6,071 nt of DNA, from assembly GCA_016927095.1 (NCBI GenBank), contig JAFGNI010000008.1, positions 1 through 6,071 on the forward strand, given 5' to 3'. The notes below the pieces were generated by a model. It was not told the origin of the DNA, did no database searches, and saw only the letters and a list, made by a program, of their open reading frames with translations. A program made the position numbers and the translations under genes. This DNA comes from Anaerolineae bacterium. Its GTDB lineage: Bacteria; Chloroflexota; Anaerolineae; B4-G1; SLSP01. Shown here piece after piece: positions 1 to 5,332 of this stretch (position 1 is the first letter of the stretch; the number at the start of each line of letters is the position of its first letter).

Positions 1-637
1 CGGCATAGAGATGGCGCTGGATGGCGCGTCGATAGAAATCGATGATGCGTTGTTTCTCTTCTTGCGGGACAGCCGTATCGAAGTAGGTGTAGGGTCCGGC
101 TTCCTCCAGGATGCCGGAGAAGTGCCAGATCGCCAGTGTGGACCAGCAGTGGACGAGCACAAATTGGTCCTCTTCGGGGGAGAGTATCTCTGCGTTATGC
201 AGTTCGTTGGATTGGGCTACCTTAGCATCCCATCTGGCAATGTGCCGGTGCAGCGGGCTCCCAATGGTACGATCAAGGCCTGCTAGCGCCCGGGTCACGC
301 GGCGCTGGACGATGGACGGGGCAAAGAGGATCTCCCAGAGGCGCATCGTGGTAAACGACCTTGTGTCCTGGGCCAGGAGCCGGTGCAGGAAGGTTGTGCC
401 GCTTCTGGGGTTGCCGATGATGAAGACAGGGTCCTCGATCTCTGTGTCAGTGTGGCGGGGATAGAGCAGGTGATCGAGCCCAAAACCAATCCGCGTGGCG
501 AGCTCCGTCGCCAGGAAAAGGCCCAAGAAGCCGGCAAGGGTTGCAGCGCGCTTCAGGGTTAAGCGGTAGGGGCTATCAGGTGGGGGATGCAGCGCACGGC
601 GGAGGAAGACGGCGAAGTTCTTCCAGCTGAAGTACAA
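1..637 (-). CDS. Sulfotransferase family protein, N-terminal part (3' end beyond window)
   Basis: The reverse strand is open for 212 codons from a TTG at 637-635 to the left edge. The decisive motif is FIIGNPRSGTTFLHRLL at about residues 72-88. It is the P-loop-like 5'-phosphosulfate-binding loop that PAPS-dependent sulfotransferases use to hold the sulfate donor. Downstream segments such as RLWEILFAPS (99-108) and SPEEDQFVL (153-161) fit the bacterial Sulfotransfer_3-type group. Before the P-loop lie a Pro-rich stretch (HPPPDSPYR, 17-25) and a hydrophobic segment at about 32-47 that may anchor the protein in the membrane. The TTG start is chosen because GGGAGG lies 6 bases upstream, an in-frame TAG lies further upstream at 677-679, and no ATG precedes the P-loop. 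The 3'-phosphate-binding residues and the C-terminus are outside the window, so substrate and exact subfamily are unknown. It is transcribed away from the ccm genes and has no evident link to them. Confidence 0.85.
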   Translation of the reverse strand, partial: MYFSWKNFAVFLRRALHPPPDSPYRLTLKRAATLAGFLGLFLATELATRIGFGLDHLLYPRHTDTEIEDPVFIIGNPRSGTTFLHRLLAQDTRSFTTMRLWEILFAPSIVQRRVTRALAGLDRTIGSPLHRHIARWDAKVAQSNELHNAEILSPEEDQFVLVHCWSTLAIWHFSGILEEAGPYTYFDTAVPQEEKQRIIDFYRRAIQRHLYA

Positions 638-643
638 TACGCA

Positions 644-649
644 CCTCCC
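644..649 (-). promoter_or_regulatory. Ribosome binding site of the sulfotransferase gene
   Basis: The reverse strand reads GGGAGG here, 6 bases before the TTG codon at 637-635. This near-perfect Shine-Dalgarno sequence decides the non-ATG start. Other in-frame start-type codons just upstream, a TTG and a GTG, lack a comparable site. Confidence 0.65.
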
Positions 650-679
650 TTGCACCCAGGACAATACCGCGATGTCCTA

Positions 680-709
680 ATCCTACTAGATCCTGCGGAA
701 TGTGCGCAA
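680..709 (-). promoter_or_regulatory. Weak candidate promoter for the sulfotransferase gene
   Basis: On the reverse strand TTGCGC (709-704) and TAGGAT (685-680) are separated by 18 bases, each matching the sigma-70 consensus at four of six positions. The position, about 40 bases before the TTG start, is sensible. The match is weak enough to arise by chance. Confidence 0.25.
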
Positions 710-756
710 GGCACCGGCGGCAGGGCTATCGCACTTGGGCTTCAAGAAGGACCATT

Positions 757-861
757 TGTCATTCCGAGCGGGCCTCCACATAGTGGAGGAGCGAGGAATC
801 TCTCACCTCACGCCCAGGCCTGCGTTGGGGCGCGAGATCCCTCACTTCGCTCGGGATGACA
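757..861. repeat. REP/MITE-like palindromic element with terminal inverted repeats
   Basis: The left end, TGTCATTCCGAGCG (757-770), and the right end, CGCTCGGGATGACA (848-861), are inverted copies matching at 13 of 14 bases. Inside, CCTCCAC (773-779) and GTGGAGG (783-789) form a perfect 7-bp hairpin with a 3-base loop. Inward of the ends, AGCGAGGAATCT (790-801) and AGATCCCTCACTTCGCT (835-851) are imperfect inverted partners. I recall the pattern 'GTCATTCCGAGCG...GAGGAATC...CGCTCGGAATGAC' as a dispersed intergenic repeat in several bacterial phyla. It carries no transposase, so it would be a non-autonomous element. Only one copy is in this window and no clear target duplication flanks it. Confidence 0.7.
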
Positions 862-922
862 GCTCTGCCCTGTGAGCCTGAACGGCGCGCCGGTGCGCTG
901 TGGCGGTGATCAGCATGGCATT

Positions 923-965
923 CGCCGCTGATTTTTGGGGTGAAATGCGATAGCCCCAAACGGCG
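923..965. other. Bulged inverted repeat (stem-loop) upstream of the ccm promoter
   Basis: CGCCG (923-927) pairs with CGGCG (961-965), and TTTGGGG (934-940) pairs with CCCCAAA (954-960). Together they give a 12-bp stem with a 6-base bulge and a 13-base loop. A competing stem, ATCAGC (909-914) with GCTGAT (927-932), overlaps its left arm. No T-run follows on either strand, so it does not look like an intrinsic terminator. It lies about 30 bases upstream of the candidate -35 box, a position suitable for an operator, but function is not shown. Confidence 0.4.
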
Positions 966-993
966 GAACGTACTTCGAGCGCGAGGTCCTTCG

Positions 994-1021
994 TTGCCGT
1001 TGCGTTGGATTTGGGTATACT
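994..1021 (+). promoter_or_regulatory. Candidate sigma-70-type promoter of the ccm operon
   Basis: TTGCCG (994-999, four of six consensus bases) and TATACT (1016-1021, five of six) are spaced by 16 bases. Transcription would begin near 1028, leaving a leader of about 33 bases before ccmE. This is the best promoter-like sequence upstream of the first gene of the run. No comparable site was noticed between the later genes, which fits a single transcript. Confidence 0.45.
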
Positions 1022-1051
1022 CAGCACCACGCCTTAGCGTCACACTTCCAC

Positions 1052-1057
1052 AGGGGA
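1052..1057 (+). promoter_or_regulatory. Ribosome binding site of ccmE
   Basis: AGGGGA lies just before the ATG at 1061, with three bases between. It is a moderately good Shine-Dalgarno sequence, slightly close to the start, and supports this ATG. Confidence 0.5.
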
Positions 1058-1060
1058 ACT

Positions 1061-1540
1061 ATGAACAAGCGCAACTTTCTCGTCGCCGGTGCGTTAATCG
1101 TGGTCGCGGTTGGCTACCTAATCTTCAGCAGCACGGGGAGCACGGCAAGCTTCTTCTTGACGATCGAGGAGCTGCAGACGATGGGCCAGGCGGCACTGGA
1201 GCGGGATGTGACGGTCTCTGGTGCGGTTATCGGCGACAGCATCGTCTATGATGCCACCCAGCCACGCCTCAGTTTCGCCATTGTCCACATACCGGGCGAC
1301 CAGGACGTGATCGAGGCTGCCGGTGGATTGGCCAAGGTTCTCCACGAGGCCGTAACTGCAGCCACCGGACCGCGCTTGTATGTGGTCTATGAAGACATCA
1401 AGCCCGACTTACTCCAGGATGAGGCACAAGCTATCGTGCGCGGGCGGCTTCAGCCTGATGGCACCTTCCTCGCCCATGAGCTCCTGCTCAAGTGTCCCTC
1501 TCGTTACGCAGAAGAGATCCCCAACCAGATTGAGGAGTAA
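1061..1540 (+). CDS. ccmE: Cytochrome c maturation protein CcmE, CXXXY variant (heme chaperone)
   Basis: This 159-residue protein has the CcmE layout: a short basic N-terminus, one membrane anchor (about 7-23) and an extracytoplasmic OB-fold domain. The C-terminal part reads PDLLQDEAQAIVRGRLQ (115-131), matching the conserved PDLFREGQ-type segment, followed by FLAHELLLKCPSRYAEE (136-152). CcmE carries heme covalently from the CcmABC side to CcmF for attachment to apocytochrome c. In E. coli-type proteins heme binds a His in an HXXXY motif; here Cys145 takes that place with Tyr149 kept (C-P-S-R-Y). Such CXXXY CcmE proteins are known from archaea and some bacteria, including Desulfovibrio, whose System I lacks CcmH. 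The ATG is preceded by AGGGGA. It is the first gene of the run and ends two bases before ccmF. Family assignment is firm; the ligand chemistry is inferred from the motif. Confidence 0.93.
   Translation: MNKRNFLVAGALIVVAVGYLIFSSTGSTASFFLTIEELQTMGQAALERDVTVSGAVIGDSIVYDATQPRLSFAIVHIPGDQDVIEAAGGLAKVLHEAVTAATGPRLYVVYEDIKPDLLQDEAQAIVRGRLQPDGTFLAHELLLKCPSRYAEEIPNQIEE
1532..1537 (+). promoter_or_regulatory. Ribosome binding site of ccmF, inside the end of ccmE
   Basis: GAGGAG overlaps the last codons of ccmE and lies 5 bases before the ATG at 1543. Placing the site before the ccmE stop suggests translational coupling of the two genes. Confidence 0.6.
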
Positions 1541-1542
1541 GG

Positions 1543-4056
1543 ATGCTAGCTGACCTCGGCACCATCCTGGGTGTCCTCGCGCTACTCGCCACGCTTTACG
1601 GGATTGTTGCCGCCCTCGTCAGCATCCGAACTCGGAGATCGGAGTGGTGGCAGAGTGCCCAGAATGCGTTTGTCAGTATCACGGCACTGCTGGGCTTCAG
1701 CCTTCTGTCCTTGGTGGTGGCCTTCCTCGGGAATGACGTGACGATTCGTTACGTCGCGCAGCACTCCTCCAGTGTCCTGCCGATCTATCTCAAGCTGTCG
1801 GCTGTGTGGGCTGGACAGGAGGGGTCGCTACTGCTCTGGAGCTTCCTCCAAGCGCTCTTCACGGCTATTGCGGTCGTGCGACCGCCGGAGCGAGCCGAAC
1901 CGCTCGTGCCGTGGGCTGCGGTCGTGCTGGGCGTGATCGGTCTGTTCTTCATCGCCGTCACCCTCCTGCTCTCCAATCCCTTCGCGCAACTGGCTCAGGT
2001 GCCCGCCGATGGCCAGGGCCTCAACCCACTCCTGCGCCATCCCGGCATGATCTTCCATCCCCCGGCGATGTACGCGGGATACGTTGGGTTGTCGGTGCCC
2101 TTTGCTTTTGCGGCTGCGGCCCTGATCGTGGGCGGCTACCAACGCTGGACGCTGGCGATGCGTTCGTGGATCCTTGTAGCCTGGCTGGGTCTCAGCCTTG
2201 GCCTGCTCCTGGGCATGCGCTGGGCCTATGACGTGCTCGGGTGGGGAGGCTACTGGGGTTGGGATCCGGTGGAAAATGCCGGACTGATGCCGTGGTTCAC
2301 CACCACGGCGTTGTTGCACGGTGCCGTGATGCAGGATGAGCGACGGGGCTTCCGTATCTGGAATCATCTGCTGGCGACGATGTCCTTCGTGCTCGTGCTG
2401 TTCGGCACTTTCGCCACACGCAGTGGCGTCATCCAGTCGGTCCATTCCTATGCCCGTTCGAATCTGGGCGCCTACTTCCTCGCGGCGATCATCGCGGCAT
2501 TGGCCAGCGGGGTCGGTCTCGTCGTCTGGCGAGGACGGGAGCTCACATCGGAGCAGAATCTGGAAAGCGAGGGGGTCACAGGCAATGAGGCGCTGCTCTC
2601 AAGAGATGGTCTCTTCTTTCTAACGCTGGTCCTCTTCTCCATGTTGACGGTCTCGACCCTGGTGGGGAGCACGCTGCCGACGCTGACCGGCCTTTTGTCG
2701 GGCCAGAAGTTCGAGGCGGGTCCTGACTGGTTCGATCGTGTCACCGGCCCGCAGTTTGGGGCGCTGGTGCTTCTCCTGGGCGTCTGCCCTCTGTTGGGGC
2801 GCGCCGCCGCGACGGCTCGCCGGCTTCGACAGTGGGGCTGGGTTGTGGCTCTGGGCAGTGCCGTCTCGGTTGTGATCGCCGTGCTTGCTGGTTTCGGCAA
2901 AGCGGTATCCCTGGTGGGCTTTGCCTTCTCCGGCCTCGCAGCGACTACGGTGGTGGTGGAGTTCGCCGAAGCGACCGTCAAGCGCTCCAGGACCAAGTCT
3001 ATGGCGCCGCTGAACGCGCTCTGGGACCTATTACGCCAGCAGCGGCGCAGGTACGGTGGCTACCTCGTCCATCTGGGCGTGATCCTCATGGCTGTGGGCG
3101 TGATCGGCACGCGTATGTATCCCTTTGAGGATGAAGTCGTGCTGATGCCCGGCGTTTCGCAAGCGGTCGCCGGCTACGACCTCGTGTTGAACACCGTCTC
3201 ACGAGATCCCGGTGAGGACTATGTCAGTACCTGGGCGAGCGTGATCGTCACACGCAATGGTGCCTACGTCGACACGCTGGTGCCACGCGTAAACCAGTAT
3301 GCGAATTACGACCAGCTCTACTCAGTGCCGGCCATTCGACCGGCGATACGCGAGGACCTGTACTTGATCTTGGCAGGGTGGGGCGCCAACGGCGCGTCAG
3401 CCACGGTGAAGGTCGTGGTGAATGTGCTGGCCAATTTTCTCTGGCTGGGCGGCTTGGTCTTTTTAGCCGGTGGGGCGCTGGCGCTCTGGCCCCGGCTCAA
3501 AGTCCAGGCATGGAACATTGTGGCGGGTGTGGTGCTGGTGGCGCTGCTAGCAGGGGCATCGTGGGCGATGTGGGGGGCACCCAGCGGCACGGACCGTGGC
3601 GAACGTGTGACCAACGGAGCTGCACGGCGCCCGGTCATCGGGCAGCCCGCACCGGACTTCCGCCTCGCGCTCGTTGATGGTGGCGTGGTTTCCCTGTCCG
3701 ACCTTTCGGGCCAGGTCGCGGTGCTCAATTTCTGGGCGCCTTGGTGTCCCACGTGCAAGGAAAATCTGCCTGTGCTGGCGGACGTGTGGCGTGCCTATCA
3801 AGACCGGGGCGTGACGGTCGTTGGGGCGGCCTACCAATCGGAGGCTGAGGCGGTCACGGAATCGATGCACACGTACGAGATCACCTATCCTGTCGGCCTG
3901 GATGTGGGCGATCGGATGGCCCGGGCCTACGGAATCACCGGCGTGCCTGAGACCTTCATCATCGATGCGGACGGCAATCTGGCTTACATCCATATCGGGC
4001 CTATGGCTCAGGACCAACTGCTGTCAGAGCTGAACGCACTGGTAGGAGGACCGTGA
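1543..4056 (+). CDS. ccmF: CcmF-CcmG fusion: heme lyase subunit joined to a thioredoxin-fold thiol reductase
   Basis: The 837-residue protein has two parts. Residues 1 to about 650 are CcmF, the multi-pass membrane protein that moves heme from CcmE to apocytochrome c. It contains the tryptophan-rich WWD heme-handling signature (WGGYWGWDPVEN, 234-245, followed by MPW) and the expected His ligands: H172 in HPGMIFHPP, H259 after TTTALL, H301 in QSVHSY, and H510 in GGYLVHLGV. Its length matches free CcmF proteins of about 650 residues. Residues 657-676 form an extra membrane segment. Residues 695-837 are a CcmG/DsbE-like thioredoxin domain with active site WCPTC (734-738) and the cis-proline loop GVPETF (800-805). 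The frame is continuous, with no stop or start-plus-RBS at the junction. CcmG normally reduces the CXXCH thiols of apocytochrome outside the cytoplasm, so the fusion would deliver the reductant to the lyase. It overlaps or nearly abuts the following zinc-ribbon gene. Confidence 0.95.
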   Translation: MLADLGTILGVLALLATLYGIVAALVSIRTRRSEWWQSAQNAFVSITALLGFSLLSLVVAFLGNDVTIRYVAQHSSSVLPIYLKLSAVWAGQEGSLLLWSFLQALFTAIAVVRPPERAEPLVPWAAVVLGVIGLFFIAVTLLLSNPFAQLAQVPADGQGLNPLLRHPGMIFHPPAMYAGYVGLSVPFAFAAAALIVGGYQRWTLAMRSWILVAWLGLSLGLLLGMRWAYDVLGWGGYWGWDPVENAGLMPWFTTTALLHGAVMQDERRGFRIWNHLLATMSFVLVLFGTFATRSGVIQSVHSYARSNLGAYFLAAIIAALASGVGLVVWRGRELTSEQNLESEGVTGNEALLSRDGLFFLTLVLFSMLTVSTLVGSTLPTLTGLLSGQKFEAGPDWFDRVTGPQFGALVLLLGVCPLLGRAAATARRLRQWGWVVALGSAVSVVIAVLAGFGKAVSLVGFAFSGLAATTVVVEFAEATVKRSRTKSMAPLNALWDLLRQQRRRYGGYLVHLGVILMAVGVIGTRMYPFEDEVVLMPGVSQAVAGYDLVLNTVSRDPGEDYVSTWASVIVTRNGAYVDTLVPRVNQYANYDQLYSVPAIRPAIREDLYLILAGWGANGASATVKVVVNVLANFLWLGGLVFLAGGALALWPRLKVQAWNIVAGVVLVALLAGASWAMWGAPSGTDRGERVTNGAARRPVIGQPAPDFRLALVDGGVVSLSDLSGQVAVLNFWAPWCPTCKENLPVLADVWRAYQDRGVTVVGAAYQSEAEAVTESMHTYEITYPVGLDVGDRMARAYGITGVPETFIIDADGNLAYIHIGPMAQDQLLSELNALVGGP
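3625..4056 (+). other. CcmG/DsbE-like thioredoxin domain of the fusion protein
   Basis: This segment encodes residues 695-837 of the CcmF fusion. The opening VIGQPAPDFRLALVDG, the redox motif WAPWCPTCK and GVPETFIID are typical of CcmG/ResA-type extracytoplasmic reductases. CPTC with a PETF-type cis-proline loop points to CcmG/DsbE rather than to general thioredoxin, which usually has CGPC. The preceding hydrophobic helix (657-676) looks like the membrane anchor of a formerly separate CcmG. The simplest history is loss of a stop codon between adjacent ccmF and ccmG genes. Confidence 0.85.
4044..4049 (+). promoter_or_regulatory. Ribosome binding site of the zinc-ribbon gene
   Basis: AGGAGG lies within the last codons of the ccmF fusion, 9 bases before ATG 4059 and only 3 before GTG 4053. 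The spacing decides for the ATG. The position supports coupled translation with the upstream gene. Confidence 0.6.
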
Positions 4057-4058
4057 CA

Positions 4059-4364
4059 ATGAGTATCGGCGCGCTGCTCATCGGCTTGGCGGCACTGATC
4101 CTGGTGGTGGCCTATATCGTGTCTCCGTTTCAACGGAAAGCTGAAGCCGTGGATCTGGATGCCCAGATCGAGGCTTGGGTGACCGCAGCACGTCGCGCTG
4201 AAGAGCCGAAGGTCACTGTTGGCGGCGGCGCCCCGGCTATGGCAGAGACTCAACGCGGGGTATCCCATGAGAAAGTAGCTCACTACTGCCACCATTGTGG
4301 TGAGCCTGTGAGGCCAGATCACCGGTTCTGCCCCAACTGCGGTACCCGGCTTGTCGATGACTGA
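4059..4364 (+). CDS. Small membrane-anchored zinc-ribbon protein in the ccm operon
   Basis: The product has 101 residues. A hydrophobic segment at about 4-22 is followed by a basic patch (FQRK, 24-27), so the remainder is probably cytoplasmic. After a charged, possibly helical linker (31-50) and a Gly/Ala-rich stretch, the C-terminus holds a zinc-ribbon: C77-HH-C80-G and C91-PN-C94-G, two CXXC knuckles ten residues apart. ATG 4059 is preferred because AGGAGG (4044-4049) lies 9 bases upstream. A GTG at 4053, overlapping the ccmF stop as GTGA, would add two residues but lies only 3 bases from that site. The stop overlaps the next gene. Zinc-ribbon proteins occur in ccm loci of several non-proteobacterial lineages. 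The reaction or partner is unknown. It is not CcmH: it lacks the periplasmic helical bundle and LRCXXC context, and its four cysteines suit structural zinc. Confidence 0.8.
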   Translation: MSIGALLIGLAALILVVAYIVSPFQRKAEAVDLDAQIEAWVTAARRAEEPKVTVGGGAPAMAETQRGVSHEKVAHYCHHCGEPVRPDHRFCPNCGTRLVDD

Positions 4365-5319
4365 GATGCGCGCTGCTTCTGTAGGGACTGGACGCCGGGG
4401 CTTGGCATTGCGACGGCTTGCTGCTGTGGGATCTGTCTATCTCTTCACCTTTGCTGTTGCTCTCGCGCTCAGCCCTATCGTGCTGGCTCAGGATGGGCAG
4501 GGGAGCCTTACCATCGATCAGCTTCACATGTTCCTGATGCCGTCGGAGGATCGCCTTCTGGTCACCGAGCACTATCTGCTGAGCAACAGCGCCTCAGAGG
4601 CCTACCTGGGGGACGATGAGGATCACGTCACCGTTGTCTTCCCGCTGCCGGCGGGCGCCCAGAATGTGCAGACCGATGAGGGCGATGAGAGCGTGGGACG
4701 CTACGAGATTTATGAGGCGGACGGTACTCTCGCCATTGCCGACACGGCGCCGATCCTGCCGGGTAGCGCCACAACCGAGGTGCGCTTTTCGTATGAATTG
4801 GTCCTTGAGACCGGGCTGTCGGTACGGCGCGACATGCCGCTAGCCACCGAATCCACGGTGGTTCTGTTGACGGGAGACACCTGGCGATTGGAGGGTCCGC
4901 AACTCCTCTCGTTTGGCGAGATCAACGCCGGCGGGGGCACAGCGCAGGCCTACACGCTGGATCCTATGTCGCCCGGCGACGCGTTCACCTTCTCCCTTGA
5001 GCCCGCCACAGTCTCCTCTGATGTTGGTGACGCGCGTATGAGCACTGCTGCGGAGGACAACGGCCTCGGACTGGGGATTGGCGTCCTCTCGCTGGTCGTG
5101 GCAGGGACAGCCGTCTTCGCGCTTTGGCGACGGAATGCGTCGCGGACATCCGACCGCGGCCTGGCCCTGCCTGAAGCACTTAAGGATGAGGTTCAGGCGC
5201 TAGCTGAGTTGGACAAGCGATTTGACGCCGGCGAGCTAGATGCTGCAGCCTATGAGGACCAACGGCGCGCGGTCAAGGCCCGGATTCTGGGACGGCTACA
5301 GCACGAACGCCGTGATTAG
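4357..5319 (+). CDS. Secreted, membrane-anchored protein of unknown function with a CcmI-like cytoplasmic tail
   Basis: I do not recognise a named family. The 320-residue product starts with a basic region and a hydrophobic core, then VLA-QD, a good signal-peptidase I site after about residue 44. An extracytoplasmic domain follows (about 45-234), probably beta-rich, with segments such as VTVVFPLPAGA and ILPGSATTEVRFSYEL that resemble immunoglobulin-like sandwich domains. One membrane helix at about 236-257 ends in WRR. The tail (258-320) includes ALAELDKRFDAGELDAAAYE followed by a basic helix. This resembles the 'L-x-E-L-x-x-D-x-x-x-G-K/E-x-x-x-x-x-Y' pattern at the N-terminus of CcmI-like proteins. 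ATG 4357 overlaps the preceding stop (ATGACTGA). TTG 4351 and ATG 4366 are alternatives, and none has a clear Shine-Dalgarno sequence, so coupled re-initiation is likely. Lying between a zinc-ribbon gene and ccmA, it is probably an accessory factor in cytochrome assembly; this is inference. Confidence 0.75.
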   Translation: MTEMRAASVGTGRRGLALRRLAAVGSVYLFTFAVALALSPIVLAQDGQGSLTIDQLHMFLMPSEDRLLVTEHYLLSNSASEAYLGDDEDHVTVVFPLPAGAQNVQTDEGDESVGRYEIYEADGTLAIADTAPILPGSATTEVRFSYELVLETGLSVRRDMPLATESTVVLLTGDTWRLEGPQLLSFGEINAGGGTAQAYTLDPMSPGDAFTFSLEPATVSSDVGDARMSTAAEDNGLGLGIGVLSLVVAGTAVFALWRRNASRTSDRGLALPEALKDEVQALAELDKRFDAGELDAAAYEDQRRAVKARILGRLQHERRD

Positions 5320-5332
5320 GGGCCGCGTGTAG

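Larger units (their letters stand above)
638..1060. other. Divergent intergenic region without a credible gene
   Basis: This 423-base stretch separates the leftward sulfotransferase from the rightward ccm operon. The open frames that cross it, on both strands, lack a ribosome binding site and recognisable domains, and they run through the palindromic element at 757-861. It contains that element, a bulged stem-loop (923-965), a weak promoter candidate for the left gene (680-709) and a better one for ccmE (994-1021). No tRNA or other RNA gene was recognised. No rho-independent terminator with a T-run was seen. Confidence 0.7.

Noticed and set aside
295..537. An ATG-initiated 80-codon reverse-strand frame
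   Set aside because: It lies out of frame with the sulfotransferase on the same strand, which has a clear PAPS-loop motif. This frame has Ser/Arg/Pro-rich shadow composition and no motif.
587..859. A plus-strand open frame of 90 codons
   Set aside because: It overlaps the sulfotransferase 5' end antisense and then runs through the palindromic element; no ribosome site or domain.
923..965. Rho-independent terminator
   Set aside because: No run of T follows the stem on either strand, and it lies upstream of a promoter rather than after a gene.
759..1043. A reverse-strand open frame of 94 codons
   Set aside because: About a third of it is a translation of the palindromic element. It has no ribosome binding site and no recognisable domain.
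1828..2445. A long 205-codon reverse-strand frame
   Set aside because: It lies fully antisense to the ccmF coding sequence. Its His/Gln/Arg-rich composition is typical of a shadow frame in GC-rich DNA.
4285..4345. The two CXXC motifs as a CcmH active site or a c-type heme site
   Set aside because: CcmH has one CXXC in an LRCxxCQ context facing the periplasm, and a heme site needs CXXCH. The paired CXXCG knuckles ten residues apart fit a zinc ribbon.
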